Below the pieces are notes generated by a model. It did not search any database and had not been told where the DNA came from. It was given only the letters and a program-made list of their open reading frames with translations. DNA of 64,000 nucleotides from Microvirga makkahensis (GTDB lineage: Bacteria; Pseudomonadota; Alphaproteobacteria; Rhizobiales; Beijerinckiaceae), in assembly GCF_009830105.1 (NCBI RefSeq), contig NZ_WURB01000009.1, positions 62,001-126,000 of the forward strand, written 5' to 3'. Of this stretch, positions 9,706-21,079 are shown piece after piece; the stretch's first letter is position 1; each line of letters begins with the position of its first letter. The translations under genes and the position numbers were made by a program.

Positions 9706-9737
9706 AAGGAAAAGCCCGGCGCTTGTCGCGCCGGGCT
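9706..9737 (-). terminator. Rho-independent terminator of the TRAP receptor gene
   Basis: On the minus strand a perfect 10-bp stem (AGCCCGGCGC / GCGCCGGGCT) with a 5-base loop is followed by TTTTCC. It lies just past the stop of the TRAP receptor gene at 9763. Confidence 0.85.
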
Positions 9738-9762
9738 CCGAAAGCCGCGGCTCGATCCAGGC

Positions 9763-11170
<1,408 letters not shown>

Positions 11171-11929
11171 ATGCCGATGAACAGGATGAGAGTTTTACTC
11201 GGCTCAGTCATCGTGCTTGCGGTTGTGAGCAGCGGCGCCGAAGCCAGGAAAGTCTACTACGAGATCGACGGCAAGCGATATTCCTACAGTACGAACAACC
11301 GCGCGGCGACGGCGCGAGCAAAGGAACGGATTGCGGCCGCCAAGGCAGCGAAAGCCGCGAAGGCCAAGGCTGACGAGGAGATCTCCAAGCACCCCCTGGT
11401 CAAAATCTTCGGCTCGGCGGCGCAGACAGAAGCTAGATTGGCGCAGGAGAAGCTCGACAGGCTTCTCGCCAAGGGCACGCCGTCGATCAATACCGAAGTA
11501 TCCTCTCCTGAGCGTTGGGCAAACCTGAGAGACAAGCCGAAGGAGGACAGGAAGAACGCGCGGAAGAGCAAGGCTCCACCTGTCCCCGCATCACAGACAA
11601 CCGACACCGCCCTCCAGGAGCCCGCACCCACGCCCCCGACACCAGTCGCGGCCCCGGTCCGGCCGCCCCCCATCGCCGAACCTGCCATGCCTTCGCACCG
11701 GACCAAGATCAGATCCGTCTCCTTCGATGTCGAGTCCGGCATCAAGACCATCATCATGATCGACGGGGCGGTCGAGGAAGAACCGTTCGACAGCAGCGTG
11801 CTGGCCCATATCGCCCCCGAGCAGGGACAGGCCAACAGTCTCGTGGCCTTCGTGAAGAAACTGCGAAAAGTTGCCGTTGACGAAGGGGCAGATTCGGCCC
11901 CTGTGAGTGCGGAACTGCCGGCTCCCTGA
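11171..11929 (+). CDS. Secreted protein of unknown function
   Basis: A 252-residue protein I do not recognise. A signal peptide (MRVLLGSVIVLAVVSSGAEA) is followed by KVYYEIDGKRYSYSTNN. Residues 45-75 are an Ala/Lys-rich helical stretch, then comes a charged region and a Pro-rich linker (about 150-180, TPPTPVAAPVRPPP). A more ordered C-terminal part (TKIRSVSFDVESGIKTIIMIDG) follows. It is probably periplasmic or exported. It lies alone between divergent and convergent neighbours, with groEL facing it. Function unknown. Confidence 0.7.
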   Translation: MPMNRMRVLLGSVIVLAVVSSGAEARKVYYEIDGKRYSYSTNNRAATARAKERIAAAKAAKAAKAKADEEISKHPLVKIFGSAAQTEARLAQEKLDRLLAKGTPSINTEVSSPERWANLRDKPKEDRKNARKSKAPPVPASQTTDTALQEPAPTPPTPVAAPVRPPPIAEPAMPSHRTKIRSVSFDVESGIKTIIMIDGAVEEEPFDSSVLAHIAPEQGQANSLVAFVKKLRKVAVDEGADSAPVSAELPAP

Positions 11930-12077
11930 TGCAGAGGCCCCTGGGGCCTGCCGGAGGATCTCCGGCGAGGCTCTTCTATTCAGAGTTCGGCACCGACGTT
12001 ACCGACAGGATGGGAGATCGCGGCAGGAATTATCGAAGATACTCGGCTATGCCCGAGCACCGATGCGCGAAACGATG

Positions 12078-12107
12078 AAAGACGGCGCCGCATTTCGCGA
12101 CGCCGTC
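12078..12107 (-). terminator. Terminator of the groESL operon
   Basis: On the minus strand an 11-bp stem (GACGGCGTCGC / GCGGCGCCGTC, one G-T pair) with loop GAAAT is followed by TTTC, 28 bp after the groEL stop. Confidence 0.7.
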
Positions 12108-12134
12108 CCGTTCGATCAGCCTTTCCGCAACGGC

Positions 12135-13769
<1,635 letters not shown>

Positions 13770-13814
13770 TCACTCCTTCGAGACGTAACGATATGTGACT
13801 CTGAATATCTGGCC

Positions 13815-14129
13815 TTACGCGGCCTTCTTCTGGGCGGCGATCTCCTCCAGCACGCCCATGATGTCGCTCTCCTTCATGATCAGGAGATCCTCGCCATCGA
13901 TCTTCACTTCCGTGCCGGACCATTTGCCGAAAAGCACGCGGTCGCCGACCTTCACGTCGAGAGCGACGATCTGGCCCGCCTCGTTACGAGCGCCGGGACC
14001 GACGGCGATGACCTCGCCCTGCTGAGGTTTTTCCTTGGCGGTGTCAGGAATGATGATGCCGCCCGCGGTCTTCTCTTCCGCATCGATCCGCCTGACCAGG
14101 ATGCGGTCATGCAAAGGACGGAACTTCAT
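13815..14129 (-). CDS. groES: Co-chaperonin GroES (Hsp10)
   Basis: The 104-residue lid of the GroEL chamber; seven copies cap the ring. It begins [16 protein letters not shown], has the mobile loop around [23 protein letters not shown], then [24 protein letters not shown] and a Lys/Ala tail. GGAGG lies seven bases before the ATG. It is the first gene of the groESL operon, controlled by the CIRCE operator about 120 bp upstream. Confidence 0.98.
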   Translation of the reverse strand: MKFRPLHDRILVRRIDAEEKTAGGIIIPDTAKEKPQQGEVIAVGPGARNEAGQIVALDVKVGDRVLFGKWSGTEVKIDGEDLLIMKESDIMGVLEEIAAQKKAA

Positions 14130-14247
14130 AAAGCTTCCTCCAATGGTTTCAGTGCGTTAAGTGCCACAAGCGGAGCCACTCGGGGCCTCCGCGGTCGAAA
14201 ATTTGGGCGAACAAGCTTCACCGTTCAAGAGGGGTGAAGAAAATTTT

Positions 14248-14274
14248 TTGGCACTCTGCGACCTGGAGTGACAA
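14248..14274 (-). promoter_or_regulatory. CIRCE operator (HrcA site) of groESL
   Basis: TTGGCACTC-N9-GAGTGACAA matches the CIRCE consensus TTAGCACTC-N9-GAGTGCTAA at 16 of 18 arm positions. It lies 119 bp before the groES start. HrcA repression of groESL through CIRCE is established in alphaproteobacteria. On the minus strand just downstream, CTTGAA (complement of 14224-14229) with CCCAAAT about 17 bp further could be a heat-shock sigma (RpoH) promoter; that part is tentative. Confidence 0.88.
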
Positions 14275-14363
14275 GCTGGTCCGTAAGAGTTCCGATGGGC
14301 AAGGTGGCGAGGCGGCGACTAGGTCGTTCCGGCGGGGCGCCAGGTGTGCCCAAGGAGATCGAT

Positions 14364-14573
14364 ATGACCGATGTGGTTGTGAGAGACAGCCAAGAAGCCC
14401 AGCTCACGAGGGCGATTCGGGGCAGGTTACCAAGGACCTGAAGGCAAAGGGCTCCCCCGACCCTGAGGCGGGGCACCGTGTTTAGGAACATCTCCCTCAC
14501 GGACAATGCCAACGAGCCGCTCGGACCAAATCGAGGGCCGGTCCCCACAACCGAGTTCGTGAAGATGGTTTGA
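14364..14573 (+). pseudogene. Possible small decayed gene with an in-frame TGA
   Basis: AAGGAG lies six bases before an ATG at 14364. The frame stays open for 69 codons except for one TGA at 14439-14441, ending at 14571-14573. The first part reads MTDVVVRDSQEAQLTRAIRG and the last part GTVFRNISLTDNANEPLG. The good ribosome-binding site and low-complexity-free ends suggest a former small gene broken by a stop or a pair of frameshifts. I do not recognise the family, and a chance open frame is possible. Confidence 0.25.
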
Positions 14574-14650
14574 CGGACACTCCGTCACGTCCCTCTCCGG
14601 ACCCCGAGCCAGGGATCGGTCCCCGCCACCCACCGTCTGTTGTGCTCGCC

Positions 14651-14740
14651 CCGTCATCGCCGGACTTAATCCGGCCATCCCGATCCGAAGGGCGCTGCGC
14701 TTCACGCAAACGGGATCACAGGCACGGAGCCGGCGGTGAC
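14651..14740 (+). repeat. Dispersed palindromic repeat, copy 4
   Basis: CCGGCCATCCCGATCCGA, GGCGCTGCGCTTC, CGGGATCACAGGCACG and AGCCGGCGGTGACC, just downstream of slyX. The left arm pairs with the right arm. Confidence 0.72.
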
Positions 14741-14776
14741 CGGGGGTGCTCCGGCCCTGCGGGAAAATCCGGCGCC

Positions 14777-14998
14777 TCAATAATGCGGCGGCGGAGGCTC
14801 GGGCGCGCGGGGTCCGGCTGCGCTATCCTCGACCTCCATAACGCGGTCGAGCAGCTCGGCGAGCTGACGCTTCAACCCATCGATCTTCTTCCACTGGTCG
14901 ATGACGGTCTGGTTCAGGTCCTCAATGACCCGATCCTGATAGGCGACGCGCACCTCCAGCGCTTCCAGACGGGCATTGACGGATTCCGTGTCACTCAT
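14777..14998 (-). CDS. slyX: SlyX family protein
   Basis: A 73-residue acidic coiled-coil protein. The heptad-rich core ([20 protein letters not shown], then [18 protein letters not shown]) and the C-terminal Pro run ending PPPPHY are the hallmarks of SlyX. The role is poorly defined; the gene was first found by its effect on PhiX174 lysis and is often beside slyD elsewhere. The ATG at 14998 lies inside the end of trhO (8-bp overlap), so the two are co-translated. Confidence 0.88.
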   Translation of the reverse strand: MSDTESVNARLEALEVRVAYQDRVIEDLNQTVIDQWKKIDGLKRQLAELLDRVMEVEDSAAGPRAPEPPPPHY

Positions 14999-15749
14999 CG
15001 GCCAGCAGGCTCCTGTCCTCGGGGCGTTCGACCAGGCCGTGACCGAGGGACACGCGCTCGTCGAACACGAAACAGCCGCCCTTCCAGCGGCTCTCGGCTT
15101 CCGGCACCTCCTCAAGGTATTTGAGGATGCCGCCCTTCAAGTGGTAGACCTCCTCGAAGCCCTGGCCCAGCATGTAGGAACTCGCCTTCTCGCAACGGAT
15201 GCCGCCGGTGCAGAACATGGCGACCCGCCTGTGCCTGGCGGGGTCGAGCTCCTTCTTTACGAAATCCTTGAAAGCGCTGAATGTCTTGATGCGCGGGTCC
15301 ACCGCCCCCTCGAAAGTGCCCATCTCGACCTCGAAGTCGTTCCGGGTGTCGAGCAGGATCACGTCCGGGCTCTCGATGAGCTCGTTCCACTCCGCCGGCG
15401 GGACATAGGTGCCGACGACCTTGGTCGGATCCGCCTGCGGATCCCCTAGAGTCACGATCTCCCTCTTCAGGCGCACCTTCATCTTGCCGAATGGCATCTC
15501 GGAGGCGGTCGAGAACTTCAGCTCCAGATTGTCGAGACGGCCACGAAAGAGGTCGCCCTCGCGCAGCTCGGCCATGAGGGCGTCGATTGCCTCCTCCGTC
15601 CCCGCCACGGTACCGTTGATCCCCTCCTCGGCGAGCAGAAGCGTGCCCTTGACCCCGAGGCCGGCGCAGAGGGCGTGAAGCGGATCCCGGATCTCCCGGA
15701 AGTCGGGTAAGGACACGAACTGGTAGAGAGCGGCAACTCTGTAAGTCAT
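14991..15749 (-). CDS. trhO: tRNA uridine(34) hydroxylase, oxygen-dependent (rhodanese-like)
   Basis: TrhO (YceA) hydroxylates U34 in tRNA anticodons with molecular oxygen, giving 5-hydroxyuridine on the way to the wobble modifications cmo5U or mo5U. The 252-residue protein has the N-terminal acylphosphatase-like domain with [14 protein letters not shown] (about residues 37-50). A rhodanese domain follows, with [15 protein letters not shown] (132-146) and the catalytic loop [11 protein letters not shown] starting at Cys180. A zinc-binding-like end ([16 protein letters not shown]) closes it. The length is normal for the short alphaproteobacterial form. It overlaps slyX. Confidence 0.93.
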   Translation of the reverse strand: MTYRVAALYQFVSLPDFREIRDPLHALCAGLGVKGTLLLAEEGINGTVAGTEEAIDALMAELREGDLFRGRLDNLELKFSTASEMPFGKMKVRLKREIVTLGDPQADPTKVVGTYVPPAEWNELIESPDVILLDTRNDFEVEMGTFEGAVDPRIKTFSAFKDFVKKELDPARHRRVAMFCTGGIRCEKASSYMLGQGFEEVYHLKGGILKYLEEVPEAESRWKGGCFVFDERVSLGHGLVERPEDRSLLADE

Positions 15750-15834
15750 GGCCGCTGTTTACCAGCAGGAGGCTTTTCGGGAAACCCGCCGCACGGATCC
15801 TCGGTGTCGCTCTCCCCCTCCAGCCCTGGCAGGG

Positions 15835-15910
15835 CCTGTCCCGGCCATCCCGATCGGATCGGCGCGGCGCTTTCCTGATCGGGATCACCGGCACGGAACC
15901 GGTGATGGCG
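15835..15910 (+). repeat. Dispersed palindromic repeat, copy 5
   Basis: CCGGCCATCCCGATCGGA, GGCGCGGCGCTTTC, GATCGGGATCACCGGCAC and GGAACCGGTGATGG. It lies between the amidase stop (15938, minus strand) and the trhO start. This is one of the most complete copies. Confidence 0.78.
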
Positions 15911-15937
15911 TGGAGGCAAGCACCGGGTCTCTGAATC

Positions 15938-17362
15938 TCAGGAATCCTGTCTCAAGCCTTTCGGCCAAGCTCGCGCCTCGGGGCACATCTCCTCCCAGGC
16001 CTTCGAGAGACGTAGCACACCCACGTCGTCGAAACGGCGGCCGATGATCTGCAGGCCGATCGGCAACCCCGCTTTCGTGAAGCCCGCATTGACCGAGGCC
16101 GCCGGCTGGTCGGACATGTTGAAGGCGACCGTATAGCCTATATGCTCGAACGGCCGCTCGGGATCGTGGATCGGGGAAGCGAGTTCCGCGTCATAGGCCA
16201 CGTTGGGAGCAACCGGAGAGAGCACGAAGTCGAATGGGTGCGTCGCCGCCACCGCCGCGTGGCGCATGACCATCATCTGGTTCATGCCGGAATAGACATG
16301 AGCGCCCGTCAGGGCCTTTCCACCCTCCGCCCATTTGAGGATATAGGGCAGTACCTTGGCGCGCTCCTCGTCCCTCAGGGAAGCGATGTCCATCCAGGCG
16401 CGCTGGCGCCAGAAATCGTCGAGTCCGTCGAGCATCTCGCGGGTGACGAAGGGCTTTACCTCCCCGATGATCGCTCCTGCATCGGCAAAGGCTTGCGCGG
16501 CCCGCTCCACGGCGGCGCGCACCTCAGGATCGAGATCCAGGCCGACGCCCGCTTCCATCATGAGGCCGATCCTGAGCCCCCTGATGTCGATATCGAGATC
16601 GAGCCACGGCAGATCCTGGTACGGCAGACTCATGGGATCGCGCATGTCGGGCCTCGTGAGGCTTGTCATCATCAGCGCGGCATCGCACACGTTGCGCGTC
16701 ATCGGTCCCGCCACGCGTCCGTAATAAGTGGGATCGATGGGGATGCGCCCGAAGCTGGGTTTGAGCCCGAACACGCCGCACCAGGATGCGGGCAGACGGA
16801 TGGAGCCGCCAATATCGGTTCCGATGTGGAAGGGTCCGTAGCCCGCTGCCGCAGCGGCTCCTGCACCCGCCGAACTGCCTCCTGGGTTCTTGGACGGATC
16901 CCAGGGATTGCGGGCAAGCGGGTGGAAGCTCGAAAGGCCCGAGGACAGCATGCCGTAATCGGGCATCGTGGTCTTGGCGAGAATGACGACACCGTCTTCG
17001 CGCAGGCGCGCGGCGGGAGGCGCATCCTCCGCCGCGGGCTTCAGCGGACGCGCCGCCGTGCCGAGGGGCACCGGCGTGCCCCTGGTCGCGATGTTCTCCT
17101 TGATCGTCGCGGGAATGCCGTCGAGGGCCCTTGCCGCTCCCTTCAGCCACCGCTCCTCGGATTCCTGCGCCGCCCTCAACGCTTCATCGGGATCGAAGGC
17201 ATAGAGGGCATGAATGCGAGGCTCACAGGATTCGATACGCGCGATCACGGACCTCGCGACATCGACGGGGGAGACGGTTTTGCCGGCGTAGGCCTCGAGC
17301 AGATCGCAGGCCGACCAATCGGCCAGATCCGCAGACGATTGAGAGGAGATCTGTGCACTCAC
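15938..17362 (-). CDS. Amidase signature family hydrolase
   Basis: A 474-residue member of the amidase signature family (GatA-like fold), which hydrolyses amides with a Ser-cisSer-Lys triad. I see Lys88 in ATIKEN, the Ser163/164 pair in PGGSSAGAG and the nucleophile Ser187 in TDIGGSIRLPA. FGLKPSFGRIP follows, and the C-terminal VNAGFTKAGLPIGLQIIGRRFDD is typical of the family. It starts with GTG. It is not GatA: no gatB/gatC is near, and the middle region differs. The substrate (small amide, urethane or peptide amide) is unknown. The nitrile hydratase operon 30 kb away would need an amidase, but nothing here links the two. Confidence 0.9.
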   Translation of the reverse strand: MSAQISSQSSADLADWSACDLLEAYAGKTVSPVDVARSVIARIESCEPRIHALYAFDPDEALRAAQESEERWLKGAARALDGIPATIKENIATRGTPVPLGTAARPLKPAAEDAPPAARLREDGVVILAKTTMPDYGMLSSGLSSFHPLARNPWDPSKNPGGSSAGAGAAAAAGYGPFHIGTDIGGSIRLPASWCGVFGLKPSFGRIPIDPTYYGRVAGPMTRNVCDAALMMTSLTRPDMRDPMSLPYQDLPWLDLDIDIRGLRIGLMMEAGVGLDLDPEVRAAVERAAQAFADAGAIIGEVKPFVTREMLDGLDDFWRQRAWMDIASLRDEERAKVLPYILKWAEGGKALTGAHVYSGMNQMMVMRHAAVAATHPFDFVLSPVAPNVAYDAELASPIHDPERPFEHIGYTVAFNMSDQPAASVNAGFTKAGLPIGLQIIGRRFDDVGVLRLSKAWEEMCPEARAWPKGLRQDS

Positions 17363-17697
17363 GTGAAAGCCCCGGAAGCAGCGTGGAATCGTTCAGCCTC
17401 CATGCTGCGTCATCCCTCGCCTTGCGTAAACCGGGACAGATCAGATCCGGCCCAGCGCCATGGGGCCACGCCCCTGTCCCAAGAGAGAGGGTTCGACTAC
17501 TTCTTTTGAGGCTTGGCTTTAATCCGGCAGATACACAACTTCTTTCCGGGAAGTGTGTTCTACGTTCATGCGGACGCGAAAAACTCTGTTCATAAAAGTC
17601 GTTCAGGCGATTTACTACCTGAGGTTGCATGCGCATCCTGTTCCTCGATCTGCCCCAGGGTGGAGGTGGAGCATCATGCTGAACGGTACACCTTGAC
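17363..17697. other. Intergenic region before the Crp/Fnr gene
   Basis: This 335-bp region between divergent genes must hold promoters for the amidase and the Crp/Fnr regulator. The middle (17510-17600) is less GC-rich, with TTGAGGCTTGGC and TTCATAAAAG. No gene, repeat or clear FNR box is visible. Confidence 0.35.
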
Positions 17698-18432
17698 ATG
17701 CTGAATGGTTCGAACGGGATTATCCATCGTAAGAACCGGCTCCTTGGAGCTCTGGAGCCCGAGGATTTCAGGATCCTCGAACCCCATCTCGAGCTCGTCG
17801 AGCTGCCGAAGGGCAAGGTCATTTACGAAATCGGCGAGCCCGTGCGGCATACCTATTTCCCGCACAACGCCATCATCTCGCTCGCAACTATCCTCCACGA
17901 CGGCGGTACGGTGGAGATGGCGGTGTTTGGGCGAGAGGGCATGTTCGGTTTCGTCAGCGCACTCGTAACGCGGCAATCCTTCGGCCGTTATGTCACCCAG
18001 ATTCCCGGCTCCGCCTCACGGATAGCCGTGGATCGGCTGGAGGAAGCCGGGCGGCACTACCCCCGAATACGTGAGATGGTGTTCCGGTTCACGGAAGCGC
18101 TTCTGGCTCAGACTTTGCAGACCGTCGCCTGCAATGCCGTGCACAGCGTGGAGGCTCGCTGCTGCCGCTGGATCCTGAGCACGCGTGACCGCGTCGATTG
18201 CGATGCGCTGCCTCTGACTCATGAAACACTGGCGGAAATGCTGGGCGTGCAGCGCTCGACGGTCAGCAGCGTCACGCGCGCTCTTCAGGTCGCGGGCATG
18301 ATCCAGCAGGGGCGCGGCTCCATCACGATTACGGATCGCGCGGGGCTCGAGGAAATGTCCTGCGAATGCTACCGAAAGATCCGCAAGAGCTTCGAACGCT
18401 TGCTTCCCGGCACTTTCGACCAGACGGCCTGA
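17698..18432 (+). CDS. Crp/Fnr-family transcriptional regulator
   Basis: A 244-residue regulator with an N-terminal cyclic-nucleotide-binding-like beta barrel (about 20-130; VELPKGKVIYEIGEPVRHTYFP, GGTVEMAVFGREGMFG) and a C-terminal winged helix (about 170-225; THETLAEMLGVQRSTVSSVTRALQ). There are no Fnr-type N-terminal cysteines, so direct 4Fe-4S oxygen sensing is unlikely. Several alphaproteobacterial members of this subgroup lack the cAMP-contacting Arg-Ser of CRP, and I do not see it here. It is monocistronic by position. Target and effector unknown. Confidence 0.88.
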   Translation: MLNGSNGIIHRKNRLLGALEPEDFRILEPHLELVELPKGKVIYEIGEPVRHTYFPHNAIISLATILHDGGTVEMAVFGREGMFGFVSALVTRQSFGRYVTQIPGSASRIAVDRLEEAGRHYPRIREMVFRFTEALLAQTLQTVACNAVHSVEARCCRWILSTRDRVDCDALPLTHETLAEMLGVQRSTVSSVTRALQVAGMIQQGRGSITITDRAGLEEMSCECYRKIRKSFERLLPGTFDQTA

Positions 18433-18618
18433 CCATCATCTATGCCGGCAGACCACACAGCAAGCCGCCGCCTTGTCGCGATACATCGGAAATGCGAATT
18501 CCCGTGCCCGAGAGGACAAAACCTGAAATCTTTCTAAATACTGTCGGATACCCAACAGACGGAGTAACCCAGCGTCAGTACTCTCGGGTTTGTTACCGCA
18601 AAGTTAATGAGGCGGCGC

Positions 18619-18900
18619 ATGGACGACACTCAGTTATCCCGTAACAACAAGCCGGGCGAACCATCTCAGCCCAGAATGTACTCTCCCACTGACAAGCCTT
18701 TACTTCAGTCGCTTCTCTCCACCTTGGCCGATATCGACTTCGAATACGAACAGGCAAGAGACAAGGTCAACAAGCACTCCCCGGATCTGAACCTGAAGAT
18801 CCGGATCCTCGAAAAGTTGAAAGCGCAGCACCAGGAACGTCGAACGCCCTATATCCAGCAATTGGCAATTCTGCAGGAGCGCATGATTTCACGCGAATAA
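18619..18900 (+). CDS. Small hypothetical protein
   Basis: A 93-residue charged, mostly helical protein I do not recognise. After a Pro-rich start, about residues 28-90 (SLLSTLADIDFEYEQARDKV, then ILEKLKAQHQERRTPYIQQL) look like two amphipathic helices, perhaps a short coiled coil. No signal or membrane segment. I chose the ATG at 18619 because GAGG lies six bases upstream; an ATG at 18607 is also in frame. A real gene is likely from its good codon pattern. Confidence 0.6.
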   Translation: MDDTQLSRNNKPGEPSQPRMYSPTDKPLLQSLLSTLADIDFEYEQARDKVNKHSPDLNLKIRILEKLKAQHQERRTPYIQQLAILQERMISRE

Positions 18901-19064
18901 CCAACGCACATCGCAGAATTTGCGCGATATATCGACCATTTCAGCGTCACGCATTCAAACCTACAAGACGAAGCGACCCATCGGGGCCACGACACAAACC
19001 ATCAGATGGCGGCCACCGCCATCCGAACGGAGCTCAACTCCGACTTCCTTCAGGGAATGAGCCG

Positions 19065-19502
19065 ATGACCGAAGAAGAAATCGAAATCGTTGCGGAAGAA
19101 CTTGCAAAGATTGGTGGAGTCTCCTGGTATCCGGGCCGCCAGCAAGGGACCCTGATGAGAGTGGTCACGGATCGCTATCGCGACCGGGCCCGCATCGCCA
19201 TCGAAGCGCTTGACCGTTACCGGGCGGGTCAAAAAACCTCGGTCCTGCAAGACAACGGCCCCGGCGAACCGCATGTGCCGAGCCCGTCCTTTGGTGACAG
19301 CTCTGAGGAGATCAGGCCCGGCAGCACAGTGGTTTACCGCCCTCCTGGAGACCGGCGGGCCTACCCCTGCCGAGTGGTCGAAATCAAAGGGAGCCGCGCC
19401 TATCTCACTCCCATCCTGAGAGCGTGCACGAACTGGGTTTCGATCGAGTATCTCACCCCGCAGGCAGAGGTTCAGTCGTTTACGGTGCGGGACAAGAACT
19501 GA
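19065..19502 (+). CDS. Hypothetical protein
   Basis: A 145-residue soluble protein of unknown function. The N-terminal part (TEEEIEIVAEELAKIGGVSW, about 1-50) looks helical. After a variable linker, residues 80-140 (RPGSTVVYRPPGDRRAYPCR, then GSRAYLTPILR) look like a small beta domain of the kind seen in SH3-like or Tudor-like folds. The ATG has GGGAATGAGCC upstream. Its end faces the Lrp-type regulator gene (63-bp gap). Confidence 0.65.
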   Translation: MTEEEIEIVAEELAKIGGVSWYPGRQQGTLMRVVTDRYRDRARIAIEALDRYRAGQKTSVLQDNGPGEPHVPSPSFGDSSEEIRPGSTVVYRPPGDRRAYPCRVVEIKGSRAYLTPILRACTNWVSIEYLTPQAEVQSFTVRDKN

Positions 19503-19565
19503 CTTTATCAAGCCCCCGGCAGGCGGTCTGTCCGTGCCGGGAGACATCGCCGCCTCGGCCGCCCC

Positions 19566-20003
19566 TTACAGGCGGGCGCGGGTGCTGCGCGGGGTCGCAA
19601 GCAGCAGATTGGTTTCCGATGCGATGACCCCGGGGATCAGACGGATGCGCCTCAGGATGCCGTCGAAATCGGACAGGTTGGCCGCGCCGAGTTCGACGAT
19701 GAGATCCCATTTTCCATTCGTGGTGTGAATCGCGCTGACCTCCGGAAAACCGCCCAGAGCATCCACGACCCGGTCGGCCGCGCGCCCCTCCACCTCGATC
19801 AGCATGATGCCCCGCACGGGCAGGGAAACGGCGTCCGCCCGCAGGATCACGGTGTAACCGACGATGTCTCCCGAGCGCTCCAGACGCTCCATGCGCGAAC
19901 GCACGGTTGCGCGGGAAACGTCGAGTTCGAGTGCGAGATCCGAGATGCTGCGCCGACCGTTGTGACGCAAGAGCGTGATGAGGCGCTGGTCGAGATCGTC
20001 CAT
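19566..20003 (-). CDS. Lrp/AsnC-family transcriptional regulator
   Basis: A 145-residue feast/famine regulator. The N-terminal helix-turn-helix (DDLDQRLITLLRHNGRRSIS, then LELDVSRATVRSRMERLERSG) is followed by the RAM ligand-binding beta-alpha domain (VRGIMLIEVEGRA, VSAIHTTNGKWDLIVEL). It is divergent from arginase and ornithine cyclodeaminase. In many alphaproteobacteria a regulator in this position activates arginine/ornithine catabolism in response to the amino acid. Candidate operator repeats lie in the intergenic gap. Confidence 0.93.
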   Translation of the reverse strand: MDDLDQRLITLLRHNGRRSISDLALELDVSRATVRSRMERLERSGDIVGYTVILRADAVSLPVRGIMLIEVEGRAADRVVDALGGFPEVSAIHTTNGKWDLIVELGAANLSDFDGILRRIRLIPGVIASETNLLLATPRSTRARL

Positions 20004-20012
20004 TTCTGCCGC

Positions 20013-20065
20013 TTTGTAAAAAGATCCTTGTCAAAATGGCTAAGGAACTTTTCCGGTTTGTCAAA
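20013..20065. promoter_or_regulatory. Candidate Lrp-type operator half-sites
   Basis: TTTGTAAA at 20013-20020, TTGTCAAA at 20028-20035 and TTGTCAAA again at 20058-20065. The two identical copies are 30 bp apart, close to three helical turns, between the Lrp/AsnC gene and arginase. Spaced half-sites on one face of the DNA fit octameric Lrp-family binding; the assignment is inferred. Confidence 0.5.
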
Positions 20066-20127
20066 CTGCCCTGTTCATATCGCCAAGTCCGTCGCTTAGC
20101 TTGACCCATATCGAGCGGAGAGATCGA

Positions 20128-21072
20128 ATGACGCAAAAGCCCTGCCTTCTTATCGGAGTGCCCGTTCAGGAAGGCGCAGGCCGGCTCGGCTGCGACATGG
20201 GGCCGAGCGCATTCCGCACGGCAGGGCTGGCGACGGAACTGCAAAACCTGGGCTACGCCGTGGAAGACCGGGGCAATATCGCACCTACGGCCTTTCGCGA
20301 GATGCGTCACACGAATGGAGCCATCAAGGCCCTCCCCGAGACCGTCGCCTGGACGGAAGCCATCGCGGACGCTGCCTTCAAGGCCAGCGGCGAGGGCCTG
20401 CCGATTTTCCTGGGCGGCGATCACAGCCTCTCGGCCGGCTCGATCACGGGCCTCGCCCGCCGTGCCGCCGAGGACGGCCGCGAGTTCTTCGTCCTGTGGC
20501 TCGACTCGCATCCGGACTTCCACACCCTGGAGACGACGACGAGCGGCAACCTGCACGGCGTTCCCATGGCCTATGCCACGGGCCGGCAGGGCTTCGACGG
20601 GTACTTTCCCAAGGTTCATCATCCGGTGAAGCCCGAGAATGTCTGCATGATGGGCATCCGCAGCGTCGACCCCGCCGAGCGCGCGGCGCTTGCGACCACG
20701 GGCATCACGATCCACGACATGCGGGCCATCGACGAGAACGGCGTCGCGCCCCTGCTCGACGCTTTCCTGAAGCGCGTCGCCATGGCCGACGGCATTCTCC
20801 ACGTGAGCCTGGACGTGGACTTCCTCGACCCCGGCATCGCGCCGGGCGTCGGCACCACGGTGCCGGGCGGCGCCACCTTCCGCGAGGCGCACCTCATTAT
20901 GGAGATGCTGCACGACAGCGGCCTCGTGAGGAGCCTCGATCTGGTCGAGCTCAATCCTTTTCTGGACGAGCGCGGCCGCACGGCTCTGCTCATGGTCGAT
21001 CTGGCCTCGAGCCTCATGGGCCGCCGCGTGCTCGACCGTCCGACGCAAAGCTACCGCCACACCCCGAAATGA
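20128..21072 (+). CDS. rocF: Arginase
   Basis: This binuclear manganese enzyme (314 residues) hydrolyses arginine to ornithine and urea. The three metal motifs are present: GGDHSLSAGS, WLDSHPDFHT (family form of DAHxD) and SLDVDFLDPGIAPG, with DLVELNPFLDE near the end. I placed the start at the ATG 20128, with GGAGA six bases upstream, rather than a TTG at 20101. The next gene, ornithine cyclodeaminase, starts eight bases after the stop, so the pair takes arginine to proline. The divergent Lrp/AsnC protein probably controls both. Agmatinase-family alternatives are less likely given this partner. Confidence 0.94.
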   Translation: MTQKPCLLIGVPVQEGAGRLGCDMGPSAFRTAGLATELQNLGYAVEDRGNIAPTAFREMRHTNGAIKALPETVAWTEAIADAAFKASGEGLPIFLGGDHSLSAGSITGLARRAAEDGREFFVLWLDSHPDFHTLETTTSGNLHGVPMAYATGRQGFDGYFPKVHHPVKPENVCMMGIRSVDPAERAALATTGITIHDMRAIDENGVAPLLDAFLKRVAMADGILHVSLDVDFLDPGIAPGVGTTVPGGATFREAHLIMEMLHDSGLVRSLDLVELNPFLDERGRTALLMVDLASSLMGRRVLDRPTQSYRHTPK

Positions 21073-21079
21073 ATGCCTC

